Positions 7,556 through 15,555 of a stretch of 34,401 nucleotides of DNA are shown piece by piece. The stretch's first letter is position 1, and every line of letters begins with the position of its first letter. The translations under genes were made by a program, and so were the position numbers. A model generated the notes under the pieces. The model searched no databases, had not been told where the DNA came from, and saw only the letters and a program-made list of their open reading frames with translations. Location of the stretch: NCBI GenBank assembly GCA_965602945.1, contig CBFDBC010000010.1, positions 1-34,401 of the forward strand, in the 5' to 3' direction. Source of the DNA: JAUXEH01 sp965602945 (lineage in GTDB: Bacteria; Acidobacteriota; Aminicenantia; Aminicenantales; Aminicenantaceae).

Positions 7556-7840
7556 TTAGGAGATCTTCGCTAAGATCTCTTCTTCGCGCACGATCACGTG
7601 CTCTTCACCCTCGACGGTCACGTCGGTTCCGCTGAACTTTCCGATCAGGACCCTGTCACCGGCCTTGACCTCGAGAGGGATGACCTTGTCGCCCTCGATG
7701 CGGCCCTTGCCGACTGCGATCACTTTCGCCTCCAGGGGTTTCTCCTTGGCAGTGTCCGGGATGATGATTCCGCCCTTGACCACTTCCTGCTCTTCGAGCC
7801 GTTTGAGAAGTACTCTGTCATACAAAGGCGTCACTTTCAT
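7556..7840 (-). CDS. groES: Co-chaperonin GroES (Cpn10)
   Basis: A 94-residue lid of the GroEL chamber, forming heptamers. It begins VTPLYDRVLLKRLEEQEV, carries the mobile loop (KGGIIIPDTAKEKP, about 22-35) with its IIIP motif, and ends in the usual REEEILAKI. Length matches the family. The ribosome binding site AAGGAGGT lies eight bases before the ATG. First gene of the heat-shock operon, with promoter and CIRCE elements directly upstream. Confidence 0.99.
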   Translation of the reverse strand: MKVTPLYDRVLLKRLEEQEVVKGGIIIPDTAKEKPLEAKVIAVGKGRIEGDKVIPLEVKAGDRVLIGKFSGTDVTVEGEEHVIVREEEILAKIS

Positions 7841-7877
7841 GATTGATACCTCCTTTAAGATTTTGGATTATTTCTGA

Positions 7878-7904
7878 TTAGCAGTTAAACTGTACGAGTG
7901 CTAA
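7878..7904 (-). promoter_or_regulatory. CIRCE operator, promoter-proximal (imperfect)
   Basis: On the minus strand TTAGCACTC, nine bases, then AACTGCTAA: 9 of 9 and 7 of 9 matches to the CIRCE arms. It overlaps the groES -10 by two bases and covers the predicted start site, the usual place for HrcA repression. Confidence 0.85.
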
Positions 7905-7931
7905 TATATAAAAAACCTTCCCCGTTGTCAA
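7903..7931 (-). promoter_or_regulatory. Sigma-70 type promoter of groES-groEL
   Basis: TTGACA (7926-7931), a 17-base spacer and TATATT (7903-7908) on the minus strand. Start predicted near 7896, inside the downstream CIRCE. A housekeeping promoter with HrcA repression, not a sigma-32 type promoter. Confidence 0.85.
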
Positions 7932-7941
7932 GTGATATTTG

Positions 7942-7982
7942 TGATTATTTAGCACTCCGATACATTGAGTGCTAAATAATCA
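7942..7982 (-). promoter_or_regulatory. CIRCE operator, perfect, with extended arms
   Basis: The core TTAGCACTC-N9-GAGTGCTAA (7949-7975) is a perfect match. The symmetry continues outward so that the arms are 16 bases long (TGATTATTTAGCACTC and its complement). It lies upstream of the -35 box, so the promoter is flanked by two HrcA sites. HrcA itself is not encoded in the window. Confidence 0.95.
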
Positions 7983-8007
7983 GATCCGCGGAGCAGGACA
8001 GGGCGGA

Positions 8008-8235
8008 TTACTTCAGGTCCAGGGATTTGCTCAGGTTGTGCAGGGTGTTGCGGTGGATGCCCAGGGCCCTGGCCATCCGGGTCTGGTTGCCGTTGTATCT
8101 CTTGGAGACGGTCAGGATGTAAAGCTTCTCGAACTCCCGGAGGGCGTCCCTGAGGGGCAGCTCATTCTCGACCAGATCCTTGACCAGAATCTTCATCTTG
8201 GCGTTGATCGTCAACTGTTTAAAGTCGTGTGGCAT
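8008..8235 (-). CDS. Small Fis-type helix-turn-helix DNA-binding protein
   Basis: A 75-residue protein whose C-terminal half (RYNGNQTRMARALGIHRNTL) is a Fis/HTH_8 helix-turn-helix, the same fold that ends NtrC-type activators. The N-terminal 35 residues are helical and resemble the dimerising part of Fis (ELPLRDALREFEKLYILTVS). The ATG at 8235 has GGAGGGGAAGG just upstream. An upstream start at 8265 would add ten basic residues and is less likely. It overlaps the 3' end of cvpA by 17 bases, so the two are probably translationally coupled. It is the last gene of the purC operon. A nucleoid-associated or regulatory role is inferred; no targets can be named. Confidence 0.8.
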   Translation of the reverse strand: MPHDFKQLTINAKMKILVKDLVENELPLRDALREFEKLYILTVSKRYNGNQTRMARALGIHRNTLHNLSKSLDLK

Positions 8236-8755
8236 CCTTCCCCTCCTTGCCGAAGATATCCTCATAGGCCGTGGAAAACGCCTCCTTCAATTCCTGGGGT
8301 ATGAGATCGATGAGGCCCCGGGTCACTTCCACGCAGGGAGGCGCGAGGATCGAATTCCTGAGCGCATCGCTGTTGACCGGGAACACCAGCATGGCGAAGA
8401 CCAGGATACCGCCGATCAGGGCGCCCTTGAGCAGACCCAGGGCTCCGCCCATGGTATGATTGAGGAACTTGAGCGGCCCCTTGATGGCCTTCGAGAACAT
8501 CCGACCGACCAGCCAGCCCGTGATCAGCACGACCACGAAGATAAGCAGGAACGCCAGAAGGCCGGAAACGTTCGGGTCCTTGATCAGCGGCCCGAACGCG
8601 GAGGCCACCACGGAATACAAAGCCAACGCCAGGAAGAGGCCCACGATCACGGCCAGGATCCCGACGACCTGCCGCACCAACCCCTTGATGAATCCCAGGA
8701 TCAAGGCGGCCAGCAGGATCAGGAGGAGCACGATATCCAACCAGTTGAAACCCAT
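8219..8755 (-). CDS. cvpA: CvpA family inner-membrane protein
   Basis: A 178-residue protein with four predicted membrane helices in the first 135 residues (WLDIVLLLILLAALILGFIK; ILAVIVGLFLALALYSVVA; LLAFLLIFVVVLITGWLVG; ALGLLKGALIGGILVFAMLV) and a short hydrophilic tail. The glycine-rich start and the GALGLLKG segment are typical of CvpA. The family is named for colicin V production in E. coli and is linked to envelope stress tolerance; its exact activity is unclear. The start follows the PHP gene's TAG directly, with AAGGAGG inside the PHP coding end. In E. coli cvpA lies beside purF, so company with a purine gene (purC) here is a familiar theme. Confidence 0.88.
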   Translation of the reverse strand: MGFNWLDIVLLLILLAALILGFIKGLVRQVVGILAVIVGLFLALALYSVVASAFGPLIKDPNVSGLLAFLLIFVVVLITGWLVGRMFSKAIKGPLKFLNHTMGGALGLLKGALIGGILVFAMLVFPVNSDALRNSILAPPCVEVTRGLIDLIPQELKEAFSTAYEDIFGKEGKDATRL

Positions 8756-9637
8756 CTACGGCCTCCTTATCTCCAGTTCCTCGACCATCCGGAGCTGCCC
8801 GGCCCGCAGCGATCCGAACGGAATATGAGGTTTGATGCTGCCGTGGAAATCCGAGCCTGCCGTGGCAACCAGGTCGAATCTACGGGCCAGGGACAGGTAC
8901 TCCCGTGTCTGCTCCTCATCATGGTAGGAAGTATACGCCTCCAGGCCCTGCAGTCCCCCCTCCTTGAGCACTCGCAGATCATCCGGGGTGGTCTGTTGGA
9001 AGGAGGCACCGGGATGCGCCAGCACCGGGACCCCCCCGGTGGTTGGTGCCTTCGCCAGCACCTCCAGCAGGCCGATGCTCCGGCGCTCCACAAAGGCCGG
9101 CCGGCCCTCCATGAAATAGTCCCTGTAAAAGGAATAGGGAGCGAGCGAGGGATTGTCTCCCTGGAAATAGCGGTCAAAGGCCGGGTCCCCGCCCTCCTCG
9201 GCCTTGCGCAGCACGACCTGGGCGATGGTCACCCCCAAGGGTGCAAAGGGAGCCGAGGCGTCCCGGACCTCTTCCCAGGTCAGATCGAAACCCAGCTGGA
9301 CGAGCCGGCTCACGCGCTCCCGGGCTTCGAGGAACCGCCCTTCCCTCACCGTCTCGATGAGTTCCTTGAGGGGCTCGGAATCCCAGTCGACAAAGGGCAG
9401 CAGGAGGTGGAACTCGCGGTCCTCGAAGAGCGTGGTCAGTTCGATACTGGGTATGATCCGCACGCCCTCCTTCTCTCCCAGATGAACGGCTTCGGGATAA
9501 GCTGCGGTGGTGTCGTGATCCGCGATGGCGATGGCGGCCAGATCTTTCTCCCGTGCCAGGGCTACGAGGCAGTGGACAGGAAAATCTCCGTCGCTGCTTT
9601 TGTGGGAATGGATGTGCAGATCGACACAGCCGGACAT
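8756..9637 (-). CDS. PHP-domain phosphoesterase (YciV/TrpH-like)
   Basis: A 293-residue metal-dependent hydrolase of the PHP family. Metal-binding motifs are visible: DLHIHSHKSSD near the N-terminus, AIADHDTT (about 36-43), an IPSIELTT segment (about 63-70), a mid-protein VLAHPGA, and GSDFHG near residue 258. E. coli YciV (RNase AM) of this subfamily trims 5' ends of ribosomal RNAs and degrades short nucleotides; that activity here is inferred. The ATG at 9637 overlaps the purC stop (TGATG); a GTG one codon upstream is possible. It sits in an operon with purC and cvpA. Confidence 0.85.
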   Translation of the reverse strand: MSGCVDLHIHSHKSSDGDFPVHCLVALAREKDLAAIAIADHDTTAAYPEAVHLGEKEGVRIIPSIELTTLFEDREFHLLLPFVDWDSEPLKELIETVREGRFLEARERVSRLVQLGFDLTWEEVRDASAPFAPLGVTIAQVVLRKAEEGGDPAFDRYFQGDNPSLAPYSFYRDYFMEGRPAFVERRSIGLLEVLAKAPTTGGVPVLAHPGASFQQTTPDDLRVLKEGGLQGLEAYTSYHDEEQTREYLSLARRFDLVATAGSDFHGSIKPHIPFGSLRAGQLRMVEELEIRRP

Positions 9638-10527
9638 CACAGATCGTCTTTTCCGGTCAACAGCCTGAAGATCTCCCGATAACGCTCGGCTGTCTGCTGG
9701 ATGATGGAATCCGGCAGCACGGGAGGATCCGACTGCTTGTCCCAGTCCGTGCTTTCGAGATAATCCCGCACGAACTGTTTGTCCAGGCTGAGCTGAGATT
9801 TTCCGGGAGCATAGGTGGAGACAGGCCAGAATCGCGACGAATCCGGTGTGAAAATCTCATCCACCAGTATGATCTCGCCCTCGAACACTCCGAACTCGAA
9901 TTTGGTGTCAGCGATGATGATCCCCTTGGAGAGGGCATGCAGCGAGGCCTTCTGATAGAGTTCGATGCTGATCCTTTTGATCTTCTGGGCCAATTCCGCG
10001 CCGACCATCTTCTGCATCTCCTTGAAGGAGATGTTGATATCGTGCCCTTCCTCCGCTTTGGTGGCGGGAGTGAAGATGACCTCTTCCAGACGGTCACCCA
10101 GCCGGAGCCCCGAAGGCAGCTTGACCCCGCTGGTCCGGCCGCTGGCCTGGTAATCTTTCCAGCCGGAGCCTGCCAGGTATCCCCGGACCACACACTCCAC
10201 GGGAAAGACCTCGGTCCTCTTCGTCAGCATGGATCTTTTTTCCAGGAGCGTGCGGTACTTGTGCAGCACGGCCGGATACTCATCGATCTCGGTGCTCACA
10301 ACGTGGTTGGGGCAGATGAGCGAGGTGTAATCGAACCAGAACTTGGAGACCTGTGTCAGGACCCCGCCCTTGTCCGGGATGAGCGAGGGCAGCACATAGT
10401 CGAAAGCGGAAATCCGGTCGGAAGCCACGATGAGCAGGTGGTCTTCCACTTCATAGACCTCACGGACCTTCCCTTTTTTAAAGAGTTTCAATTCCGGGAT
10501 ATCGGTGTCGGATAGTCTGTTGTTCAT
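9637..10527 (-). CDS. purC: Phosphoribosylaminoimidazole-succinocarboxamide synthase (SAICAR synthetase)
   Basis: A 296-residue enzyme that joins CAIR and aspartate with ATP to give SAICAR in purine synthesis. Recognisable parts are the glycine-rich GKVREVYEV (ATP site), VASDRISAFDYVLP, the PVECVVRGYLAGSGWKDY stretch, and the C-terminal IIADTKFEFG and LVDEIFTPDSSRFW motifs. The ATG at 10527 has GAGG five bases upstream; a GTG at 10533 overlaps that site and is less likely. The length fits the longer, yeast/plant-like and clostridial-type form rather than the 237-residue E. coli form. It lies between pgeF and the PHP gene in one operon; no other purine genes are in the window. Confidence 0.97.
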   Translation of the reverse strand: MNNRLSDTDIPELKLFKKGKVREVYEVEDHLLIVASDRISAFDYVLPSLIPDKGGVLTQVSKFWFDYTSLICPNHVVSTEIDEYPAVLHKYRTLLEKRSMLTKRTEVFPVECVVRGYLAGSGWKDYQASGRTSGVKLPSGLRLGDRLEEVIFTPATKAEEGHDINISFKEMQKMVGAELAQKIKRISIELYQKASLHALSKGIIIADTKFEFGVFEGEIILVDEIFTPDSSRFWPVSTYAPGKSQLSLDKQFVRDYLESTDWDKQSDPPVLPDSIIQQTAERYREIFRLLTGKDDL

Positions 10528-10570
10528 GTTCACCTCGAATCTGATGGCGGGACGGGAATTTCCACAAGAG

Positions 10571-11275
10571 TCACGGGCCCCCTCCGATGAAATTCAGGAG
10601 CCTCCCTGCCCTATGAGCTTCCCGCCGGTAAGAGTATAGGTTTTTTTCACAGTGGGTGCAACACTTAATGGAAAAAATGTGGGCGTCTTCGAGCCCTGCC
10701 TCACGCAGCTGGCCGCGGTTGGCCGCCCTGAGGTCGAACAGGTATTTTCCCGGAGATCCCTGAACCGGCTCGAACAGGTCCTGGGGATGGCTCCGCCCGG
10801 CGAAGGAGCGGCACACGTCGCTCCCCACTTCGTAACACGCGGAGGCGATACACGGGCCCAGGACCGCGCGCAGCTCCGACGGTCCGCAGCCGAATGCGTC
10901 CCGCAGGGTACGCACAACCTTTTGCACGATCCCCAGGTTCGTTCCCCTCCATCCACAGTGAACCGCAGCCAGCACCGCCCCTCCCGAATCGGAGATGAGG
11001 ACAGGCAGGCAGTCGGCGGTCCTGATCACCAGCAGGAGACCGGGCAGGCTCGTCACAAGAGCATCTCCCGTGAGCGGGCCCTGGGGATAATCGGTCAAGA
11101 GGTGTATGGTATCGGAATGTTCCTGAGTGAGGGATACGCTCCGCAGGCCTCTCCGGCTCGACTCCTCCTCCAGGACACTCAGGCTCAGGCCCCTGGTCCC
11201 GAATCCATGCCAGATCCCGGCCTCACCCGTAAAATCAGGCGAAGAACAGTAAAGTCCCTCGTGGGTAACAAACAT
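10571..11275 (-). CDS. pgeF: Peptidoglycan editing factor PgeF / multicopper polyphenol oxidase family (YfiH, DUF152)
   Basis: A 234-residue protein of the YfiH family. Zinc-ligand positions are kept: H53 in TQEHSD, C89 in TADCLP and H106 in VHCGWRG. Further family motifs are LGPCIASACYEVG (about 140-152) and YSYRRE near the C-terminus. In E. coli PgeF (YfiH) removes wrongly incorporated L-serine muropeptide precursors; relatives have been reported to act as purine nucleoside phosphorylases or laccases, so the cellular substrate is open. Its place next to purC would suit a purine role, while the family's best-supported genetic role is in the wall. The start lies six bases after the upstream gene's stop without a good ribosome site. 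Confidence 0.9.
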   Translation of the reverse strand: MFVTHEGLYCSSPDFTGEAGIWHGFGTRGLSLSVLEEESSRRGLRSVSLTQEHSDTIHLLTDYPQGPLTGDALVTSLPGLLLVIRTADCLPVLISDSGGAVLAAVHCGWRGTNLGIVQKVVRTLRDAFGCGPSELRAVLGPCIASACYEVGSDVCRSFAGRSHPQDLFEPVQGSPGKYLFDLRAANRGQLREAGLEDAHIFSIKCCTHCEKNLYSYRREAHRAGRLLNFIGGGP

Positions 11276-11281
11276 GGCGGA

Positions 11282-11740
11282 TTATTCCGGCGCCGTGAAG
11301 GCCTCGAAATTGAAGTGGCGGTAATGCTCTATGACATCCTGGATCAGGGTTGTCTTCTCCATTTTCAGGATATCTCCGGGAGCGATCTCCTCCATGAAAG
11401 CCCGCTCGCTATCCCGAAAGGGGCTGGATCTGTTTTTTCTTCCGCGTGTTTTCAGCCTCAAGGTCAGTTCCAGAGCATTCTTCGGGAGCTGGATGAGATA
11501 CAGGAAGTTGTCGATACGCGACTTCGGGAAGAAGATGTGGAACTCCATGGTCTTTCCCCTCTGACGCTTGAGCGCGGTCCGGATGCTGTACTGTTTGAAT
11601 TCTTCCTCCAGGCTCTCGAAGGCCGGCTCGGCGATGAATTCGCAGAACTGGTTGAAATTGTCCAGGGCCTCCTGTTTACTCTCCCGGAGGATCCGCAGTT
11701 CCTCGAAATAGTTTGCCAGATTCAGTTTCCAATCGACCAT
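11282..11740 (-). CDS. Conserved-looking protein of unknown function
   Basis: A 152-residue soluble, charged protein that I do not recognise. It has no signal peptide or membrane helix. The N-terminal 50 residues are helical and rich in Glu (YFEELRILRESKQEALDNF). The middle alternates as beta strands (TMEFHIFFPKSRIDNFLYLI), and RLKTRGRKNRSS is a basic patch. The ATG has GAGGG six bases upstream and a strong promoter ends about 30 bases before it, so it is the first gene of the operon leading to pgeF, purC, PHP, cvpA and the Fis-type gene. Codon use matches its neighbours. Reading frame, promoter and ribosome site support it as real. Confidence 0.75.
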   Translation of the reverse strand: MVDWKLNLANYFEELRILRESKQEALDNFNQFCEFIAEPAFESLEEEFKQYSIRTALKRQRGKTMEFHIFFPKSRIDNFLYLIQLPKNALELTLRLKTRGRKNRSSPFRDSERAFMEEIAPGDILKMEKTTLIQDVIEHYRHFNFEAFTAPE

Positions 11741-11771
11741 CGGAGGCCCTCAGGGTTTTGCTTCGCCGCCT

Positions 11772-11800
11772 ATTCTAGCACAACGCCATCCCGCTGTCAT
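11772..11800 (-). promoter_or_regulatory. Sigma-70 type promoter of the pgeF-purC operon
   Basis: ATGACA (11795-11800), 17-base spacer, TAGAAT (11772-11777), with TGC before the -10 (extended form), all on the minus strand. Start predicted near 11765, 25 bases before the ATG of the unknown first gene. Confidence 0.7.
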
Positions 11801-11804
11801 TGTC

Positions 11805-13007
11805 CTAGCGGTCCGCTTGAAGACGCCGCGCGAACTGCTCTCCGAAGCGCTCGGCCTCCTGTAGGTCAGGCATTTTTGGGGTTCCCACATACTCCAGGGT
11901 ATCAACGATCTCCCACTTCAAGGGCTCCACGATCTGCCGCAGCTCGCGCAGCGCACCTCCGCTCCAACCGTGCCCTCCGAAATAGGCCGCTTTTTTGTTC
12001 ACGATCCTCTTGCGGGCTGCCATGTGCAGGGCCTCAGCCACGGGCGGAAACAAAGAGACTTCGTAGGTGGGGGCACCCACGACAACCCCGCTTTTGGTCC
12101 ACAGGGAAGGCAGGATGCTGCTGACATGTGTGCGGGCGGCGTCGAAGATCTCCACGGGCAGGCCGGCCTTCGCGATCCCCCGGGCCACGGCATTCATGGT
12201 CATCTCCGTGCTCCCATACATGGAGGCATAGAGCAGGGTGACGCCCGGTTCGCACTTCCCCGAGGCATACTCGGCCCAGCGCCGGTACAGGTCGACGATC
12301 CGGGAGACATCCTTGCGCCAGACCAGGCCGTGCGAGGGTGCGATCACGTCCACGGGCACGTCCTTGAGTTTTTCTATGGCACCCAGGACGCGGGAGCTGA
12401 AATTGGCGATGATGTTGACATAGTAACGCAGGGCCTCTCTTTCATAGAAATCCCTATCCAGAGATTCATCGTCGAAGATACCTCCCCGGACAGCTCCGTA
12501 CCCGCCGAATGCATCACAGGAGAACAGGACCCGCTGCGTCGTCTCGTAGGTCATGATGGTTTCCGGCCAGTGCAAAAACGGCGTGGAAAAGAACTTCAGC
12601 TCGTGTTTTCCCAAAGACAGGGTGTCCCCATCCTCCACCACGATCACGTTTTCGGTGATCTCGAAGAATTTTTCCAGCATGTCCCGGGTTTTGCGGGACC
12701 CGACGATCTTGACCTCGGGCGCCAAGCGGCGCACGATCTTGATCAGCCCGGAGTGGTCGGGCTCCATGTGGTTTATTACGATATAATCGATACGGGAGAT
12801 GTCGGCAATCTCCTCGATCTGCGAGAAAAACTCATCCCCCTTGTTGGACTTAGCCAGGTCGATGACAGCTTTTTTTTCATCATCGATCAGGTAGGAATTA
12901 TAGGTTACTCCGGTGTCCGAGATCGGCCAGATCCCCTCGAACAGATCCGTGGTCCGGTCGATAATCCCGATCCAGTAGACATCAGGTTTGACCTCAACTA
13001 CCGGCAT
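11805..13007 (-). CDS. Flavodiiron protein (A-type flavoprotein, FprA-like)
   Basis: A 400-residue cytosolic enzyme reducing O2 to water or NO to N2O. The N-terminal metallo-beta-lactamase-like domain (1-250) has the full diiron set: H80, E82, D84 and H85 in NHMEPDHSG, H146 in FLHWPET, D165 in SCDAFGGYG and H226 in PSHGLVW. The C-terminal flavodoxin domain (about 254-400) begins TLLYASMYGSTEMTMNAV, the FMN phosphate loop. No rubredoxin domain is fused, so an outside electron donor is needed. The ATG at 13007 follows GGAGG with seven bases between and gives the usual length. A strong promoter lies just upstream. A single-gene unit, transcribed away from the NSS transporter; its presence suggests an anaerobe facing oxygen. 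Confidence 0.96.
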   Translation of the reverse strand: MPVVEVKPDVYWIGIIDRTTDLFEGIWPISDTGVTYNSYLIDDEKKAVIDLAKSNKGDEFFSQIEEIADISRIDYIVINHMEPDHSGLIKIVRRLAPEVKIVGSRKTRDMLEKFFEITENVIVVEDGDTLSLGKHELKFFSTPFLHWPETIMTYETTQRVLFSCDAFGGYGAVRGGIFDDESLDRDFYEREALRYYVNIIANFSSRVLGAIEKLKDVPVDVIAPSHGLVWRKDVSRIVDLYRRWAEYASGKCEPGVTLLYASMYGSTEMTMNAVARGIAKAGLPVEIFDAARTHVSSILPSLWTKSGVVVGAPTYEVSLFPPVAEALHMAARKRIVNKKAAYFGGHGWSGGALRELRQIVEPLKWEIVDTLEYVGTPKMPDLQEAERFGEQFARRLQADR

Positions 13008-13035
13008 GTCTAACCTCCAGTTTGAAGATTTGTGT

Positions 13036-13064
13036 ATTATAGTCCATCTCCCTCTCCCTGCCAA
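13036..13064 (-). promoter_or_regulatory. Sigma-70 type promoter of the flavodiiron gene
   Basis: TTGGCA (13059-13064), a 17-base spacer and a perfect TATAAT (13036-13041) on the minus strand. Start near 13029, leader about 22 bases including GGAGG. Confidence 0.8.
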
Positions 13065-13159
13065 GGTCTCCCGGAGAGTGGACGGGACAGCCGGAATTGT
13101 GTTACATATGGTGGAAATATTGCGAATACCGGACACACACGCATCAACAGGAGCGCAGA

Positions 13160-14539
13160 ATGGCCAACGGTGAATCGAGCGAGAGAGGGAACTGGGGTTC
13201 CAAGGTCGCCTTTATCTTTGCCGCCTCCGGATCTGCCATCGGGCTGGGCAGCATCTGGCGATTTCCCCTGTTCGTGGGGCTGAACGGAGGGGCGGCCTTC
13301 GTCTTCACATACATCTTGGCGGTCTTTTTCATCGGATTCACCGTCATGCTGGCGGAGCTGACCATCGGGCGTCATGCCCAGAAGAGCCCGGTGCCCGCCT
13401 TCAAGCACATCAAACCCGGAACCCCCTGGGTGCTGGTGGGATACATGGGCGTCATCTGCGGTGTCTTCATCCTCTCCTACTATTCGGTCATCGCGGGCTG
13501 GGCGGCCGGTTATTTCTACAAGACCGTCACCGGCGCCTTCCCCGGCCAGATCAACTGGGAAGACTCAGCCTCGCTGTTCGCGCAGTTCGCGGCCGACCCG
13601 CTGCAGGTCCTGATCTGCCTGGCCGCCATCATCGCTCTGACGACCTACGTCATATCCAGGGGGGTCAAGGCCGGCATCGAGCGCTGGTCCAAGGTCCTGA
13701 TGCCAGTGCTTTTCGTCCTTATCCTCATTCTGGCCGTCCGCGCCCTGACCCTTCCGGGGGCCAAGAACGGACTCCTGTTCTATCTCAAACCGGTTTTTTC
13801 GGATTTCAGCCCCACGATCCTCTTCTTTGCCGTGGGCCAGGCCTTCTTCTCCCTGAGCCTGGGGATGGGGACCATGATGACCTACGGCAGCTACATCCCC
13901 AAGCGGGACAACCTGGTGTCATCTACGGGTTGGGTTTGTTTTTCCACCGTTCTGATCGCAATCCTGGCAGGGATCATAATCTTCCCCACACTCTTCGACA
14001 CGCTGCAGCTGACGCCCGAGCAGTTCAAGCAGGAGTTCGTGGTCGACACCGGGCTCATGTTCCAGGTCTTTCCCATCATCATCTCCAAGATGCCCGGAGG
14101 CTACATCTTCGGCATCCTCTTCTTTGCCCTGCTCCTCATCGCCGCCCTGACCTCCACCATATCCATGCTGGAGGTGCCCACGGCCTACCTGGTGGATGAG
14201 CGCCGTTGGAGCCGGGGCAAGGCGGCGCTGGTCATCGGCATCATGTCCTTCGTCCTGGGGATCCCCTCCGCCCTGTCCGCCGGGGGGGTATCGTTCCTGA
14301 CTCAATTCAACTACATGAGGAAGATGGATCTGATCTTCGGAAACATCCTGCTGGCTGTGGGCGGGCTCTTCATCTGCCTCTTCCTGGCCTATGCCTGGAA
14401 AATCCGCAATGCCCTGGCCGAGATCTCTCTGGGATGCAAGAACTTCCGGCTGAGGCCGGTGTGGGTCTTCAACGTCAGGTTCCTGGCTCCGCTGGCCGTC
14501 ATCCTTATCCTGATCTTCATCCGGGTCCTTACGGGTTGA
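13160..14539 (+). CDS. Sodium-dependent transporter of the NSS/SNF family
   Basis: A 459-residue inner-membrane symporter. The family hallmark in helix 1 is complete: SGSAIGLGSIWRFP with a charged N-terminus before it, followed by NGGAAFVFTYI in helix 2. About eleven hydrophobic helices follow, the number usual for bacterial members such as LeuT-related transporters. Substrates in the family are amino acids or related amines taken up with Na+ (and Cl- in some); the substrate here is not decidable. The ATG at 13160 has AGGAG six bases upstream. First gene of a five-gene plus-strand run; the next start is 31 bases away. The Na+ gradient could come from the oad pump at the right end of the window. 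I found no clear promoter in 13080-13150. Confidence 0.94.
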   Translation: MANGESSERGNWGSKVAFIFAASGSAIGLGSIWRFPLFVGLNGGAAFVFTYILAVFFIGFTVMLAELTIGRHAQKSPVPAFKHIKPGTPWVLVGYMGVICGVFILSYYSVIAGWAAGYFYKTVTGAFPGQINWEDSASLFAQFAADPLQVLICLAAIIALTTYVISRGVKAGIERWSKVLMPVLFVLILILAVRALTLPGAKNGLLFYLKPVFSDFSPTILFFAVGQAFFSLSLGMGTMMTYGSYIPKRDNLVSSTGWVCFSTVLIAILAGIIIFPTLFDTLQLTPEQFKQEFVVDTGLMFQVFPIIISKMPGGYIFGILFFALLLIAALTSTISMLEVPTAYLVDERRWSRGKAALVIGIMSFVLGIPSALSAGGVSFLTQFNYMRKMDLIFGNILLAVGGLFICLFLAYAWKIRNALAEISLGCKNFRLRPVWVFNVRFLAPLAVILILIFIRVLTG

Positions 14540-14570
14540 GATCCCGGACCGACCTGTTACGGGCGTGCCC

Positions 14571-15548
14571 ATGAGCGATATAAAAAGCCGGAAGGATGTC
14601 CCCGCCCTCCTGCTCAAGCTGGCGGTGAGCCTCGGGCTCCTGGCCTACATCGTCCTCGAGCAGGCCCCGGTCCCGGACATCCTGCGTGTCCTCCGCGGCG
14701 TGGATATGTTCTGGCTCCTGGCCTCGTTCTCACTCCATGCCCTGGGCCTCTGGATCAGCGCCGTGCGCTGGCGCATCCTCATCCAGGCCCAGGGAGATAC
14801 CGTCCCTCTGGGTTACCTGGTGAAATCCTACCTGGTGGGGACCTTCTTCAACAACTTCCTCCCCACACGCTTCGGTGGAGATGTCGTGCGGATCTGGGAC
14901 GGCTCCCACTACTCCCGCTCCGTGCTGAGGTCCTCGGCCGTGGTGCTGGTGGAACGGCTGACCGGTGTCATCGTCCTGCTGCTGCTCGCGCTGACGGCTT
15001 CACTCGTACGGCTGGACATGGCCCGCGAGTTTCCCGTCATCTGGCTGGCCATGGCCCTGGCGTCGGCGGGACTGGCAGCCCTCTTCGGATTCCTGACTCC
15101 GCTCGGCGAGAGACTGCTTCGCCGCCTGCCAGAGCCCGGTTTTTGGGGCAGGCTCAAGGGAAAGGCCCTGGAATTCCGGGAGGCCGTGCTCGTGTACAGG
15201 AGCAGGAAAGGGGCCGTCCTCAAGGCCCTGTTCTGGGCTCTGCTGCTCCAGATCAACGTGATCGTCCACTATTACCTGGCGGGGAAAGCATTTCACCTCG
15301 AGGTGCCCCTGCTGGATTATTTCATTTTCATCCCGGTGGTCCTGCTCGTCCTGACCATCCCCATTTCCATCGGAGGGCTGGGCGTGCGGGAAGCCCTGTA
15401 CATCTCGATCCTGGGATACTACGCCATCTCCGCGTCGGCCGCCGTCGCCTTTTCACTGATAGCCGACACCGCCTTCACCCTGGCCATCGGTCTCATCGGC
15501 GCCGTGATATACATCACACGGAAGAAGCCCGGGCAGGTGCCACGCTGA
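14571..15548 (+). CDS. Lysylphosphatidylglycerol synthase-type transmembrane protein (UPF0104)
   Basis: A 325-residue integral membrane protein with about eight helices, matching the flippase-like membrane half of MprF and the stand-alone UPF0104 proteins. Diagnostic stretches are NNFLPTRFGGDVVR (about 102-115), VERLTGV (about 128-134) and PISIGGLGVREA (about 263-274). There is no aminoacyl-transferase domain, so it cannot make lysyl-PG by itself; stand-alone members are thought to move lipid-linked molecules across the membrane. Start is ATG at 14571; a GTG two codons upstream is possible, and neither has a clear ribosome site. It is flanked by the NSS transporter and the EnvC-like gene in the same direction. 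Confidence 0.88.
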   Translation: MSDIKSRKDVPALLLKLAVSLGLLAYIVLEQAPVPDILRVLRGVDMFWLLASFSLHALGLWISAVRWRILIQAQGDTVPLGYLVKSYLVGTFFNNFLPTRFGGDVVRIWDGSHYSRSVLRSSAVVLVERLTGVIVLLLLALTASLVRLDMAREFPVIWLAMALASAGLAALFGFLTPLGERLLRRLPEPGFWGRLKGKALEFREAVLVYRSRKGAVLKALFWALLLQINVIVHYYLAGKAFHLEVPLLDYFIFIPVVLLVLTIPISIGGLGVREALYISILGYYAISASAAVAFSLIADTAFTLAIGLIGAVIYITRKKPGQVPR

Positions 15549-15555
15549 CCCGAAA

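Noticed and set aside
7942..7982. The long CIRCE palindrome as a terminator for the purC operon
   Set aside because: AT-rich stem and no T-tract after it; the perfect 9-9-9 core identifies it as an HrcA operator.
8180..9682. A 500-codon plus-strand frame across cvpA and the PHP gene
   Set aside because: It spans three genes with clear motifs on the other strand and has a shadow-like composition.
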